In this document: piece after piece, positions 63,201 to 64,000 of the stretch
Layout: each line of letters starts with the position of its first letter
Numbering within the stretch: the stretch's first letter is position 1
Source: Drosophila persimilis
Taxonomy: Eukaryota; Arthropoda; Insecta; Diptera; Drosophilidae
DNA length: 64,000 nucleotides
Assembly: GCF_003286085.1 (NCBI RefSeq)
Contig: NW_020825444.1
Span: 1-64,000 of the forward strand
Direction: 5' to 3'
Position numbers and translations under genes: made by a program
The notes under the pieces: generated by a model
Databases searched by the model: none
What the model was told of the DNA's origin: nothing
The model's input: only the letters and a program-made list of their open reading frames with translations

Positions 63201-64000
63201 TGGTTTCACGGCCCATCCTTTTTGCTAGGCTCCAAGGATAAGTGGCCTGTATCTCCTACTAATAACATAGCAGCTTTGGAGCTTCGCAAGAGAGGATTGC
63301 TAATCACGTCTCCACATGCCGATCTCACGTCCGGATGCAAATTTGCGAATTCATTCTTTCGCATGCAGCGCACATTCGCCTACATGCATAAATTTATACA
63401 TCGTCTTAGGCATCCAGGACTCACCGTTTCTGATATTCGGCAAGGAACGCATCTTCTAATTCGACACATTCAGCTGGCAAATTTGTGGGTGGACATAAAG
63501 GAGATTCGGCGCAATGGTCAAGTCATGAAATCCAGTTCTATTAGTTCGCTCAACCCGTTCATCGATCATTCTGGACTACTTAGAGTTGGAGGTCGTCTTG
63601 GCAACTCATCGCTAGGATTTGACGCTCAGCACCCGCTCATTCTGCCAAAGGGACATTCCATTACCTTTGCGCTGATAAGATATTACCATGAAAGAAACCT
63701 CCATGCCGGACCTCGCGCCTTGCTATCCAAAATTCGGCTGGAATATTGGCCCATTGGAGGTGTTAAGGCAGTGTCAAGGGTCGTCAGCAGATGTGTGAGA
63801 TGCTTCAGGACTAGGCCGCGCATGGTCGAACACATCATGGGAGACCTACCTAAGGAACGTTTGGAAGGATCTCGAGCTTTTGAAGTCACTGGAGTAGATT
63901 ACTGTGGACCTTTTTTCTACCGATCAGAAATCCGCACGAGGCCTCCGATCAAGTGCTACATTAGCGTATTCATCTGCTTCACTTCCAAGGCTATACACAT
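60234..64000 (+). pseudogene. pol: BEL1 gag C-terminus to integrase, third copy, open to window end
   Basis: Same frame as 59562 after the TAG. I see no further stop before the window ends. Order: zinc knuckles (CVFCHSAGHGIHSC and others), protease LDSGS, RT with YVDD (62271-62282), RNase H, integrase zinc finger and the first integrase Asp in GVDYCGPF. Where the other two copies have TGA, this one has GGA. One substitution changes FDGSA to FGGSA just upstream of the RT core, a position normally conserved in the family. Without readthrough of the TAG it is not translated from the gag start. Confidence 0.8.

Larger units (their letters stand above)
58864..64000 (+). mobile_element. BEL1 LTR retrotransposon, third copy, cut by window end
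   Basis: Independent insertion of the BEL1 family. It has different flanks, scattered substitutions against the copy at 20301, and no coding indel between 59562 and 64000 (constant offset 38530). Confidence 0.95.

Noticed and set aside
1..64000. Host genes, rRNA, tRNA or snRNA
   Set aside because: I looked for host-type ORFs and conserved RNA motifs on both strands and found none outside transposon and satellite sequence.

Overview
The window is repeat-rich heterochromatin-like DNA of a fly, most likely a Drosophila of the obscura group. The main clue is eleven head-to-tail copies of a Helitron-like non-coding element that starts TATACCCGATACTC, has a CTGT/CCGT microsatellite core and ends CTCGTT. 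I recognise this as the ISY/DINE-1 (INE-1) family. The species is inferred and was not tested. I see no host gene, rRNA, tRNA or CRISPR. Every coding region belongs to a retrotransposon: BEL/Pao LTR elements, a Ty3/gypsy element, and a jockey-clade non-LTR element of which only gag is present. Layout: (1) Positions 1-39035 are two copies of one ~19,975-bp unit in tandem. The first starts inside its unit and ends at 19060; the second is 19061-39035. Each holds a non-LTR 3' UTR, a BEL element (BEL1) inserted in a non-LTR leader with TSD GTCAA, a plus-strand non-LTR gag piece, two Helitrons, and then a nested ~5.1-kb duplication. Each 5.1-kb unit is a Helitron followed by a minus-strand BEL element (BEL2) that lacks reverse transcriptase and integrase, with TSD GTCAT. 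(2) Positions 39991-54169 are another tandem pair with a ~7.09-kb unit: Helitron, minus-strand non-LTR 3' end, internally deleted gypsy, and a minus-strand gag-only non-LTR element with a ~1-kb 3' UTR. A last Helitron (54170-55252) closes the block. (3) Positions 55253-58863 hold a ~91-bp satellite of about 14 units, an unassigned GC-rich stretch, a 113-bp minisatellite and a fragment of a third BEL gag (BEL3). (4) From 58864 to the window end there is another BEL1 insertion, cut by the window edge. How the parts relate: BEL1 and BEL2 insertions are young (LTR pairs differ by about one or two substitutions). They landed in older non-LTR and Helitron DNA, and the composite blocks were then multiplied by unequal exchange. 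The third Helitron of each 20-kb unit is a visible recombinant: its 5' part matches one neighbour and its 3' part the other. Later gene conversion is also visible. In the first ~6 kb, differences from the second copy are almost all single-base indels, which looks more like unpolished sequence than decay. The most interesting leads are the HeT-A-like gag-only architecture with candidate introns on its antisense strand, the recombinant Helitrons, and the non-autonomous BEL2 with a replaced 3' coding segment.
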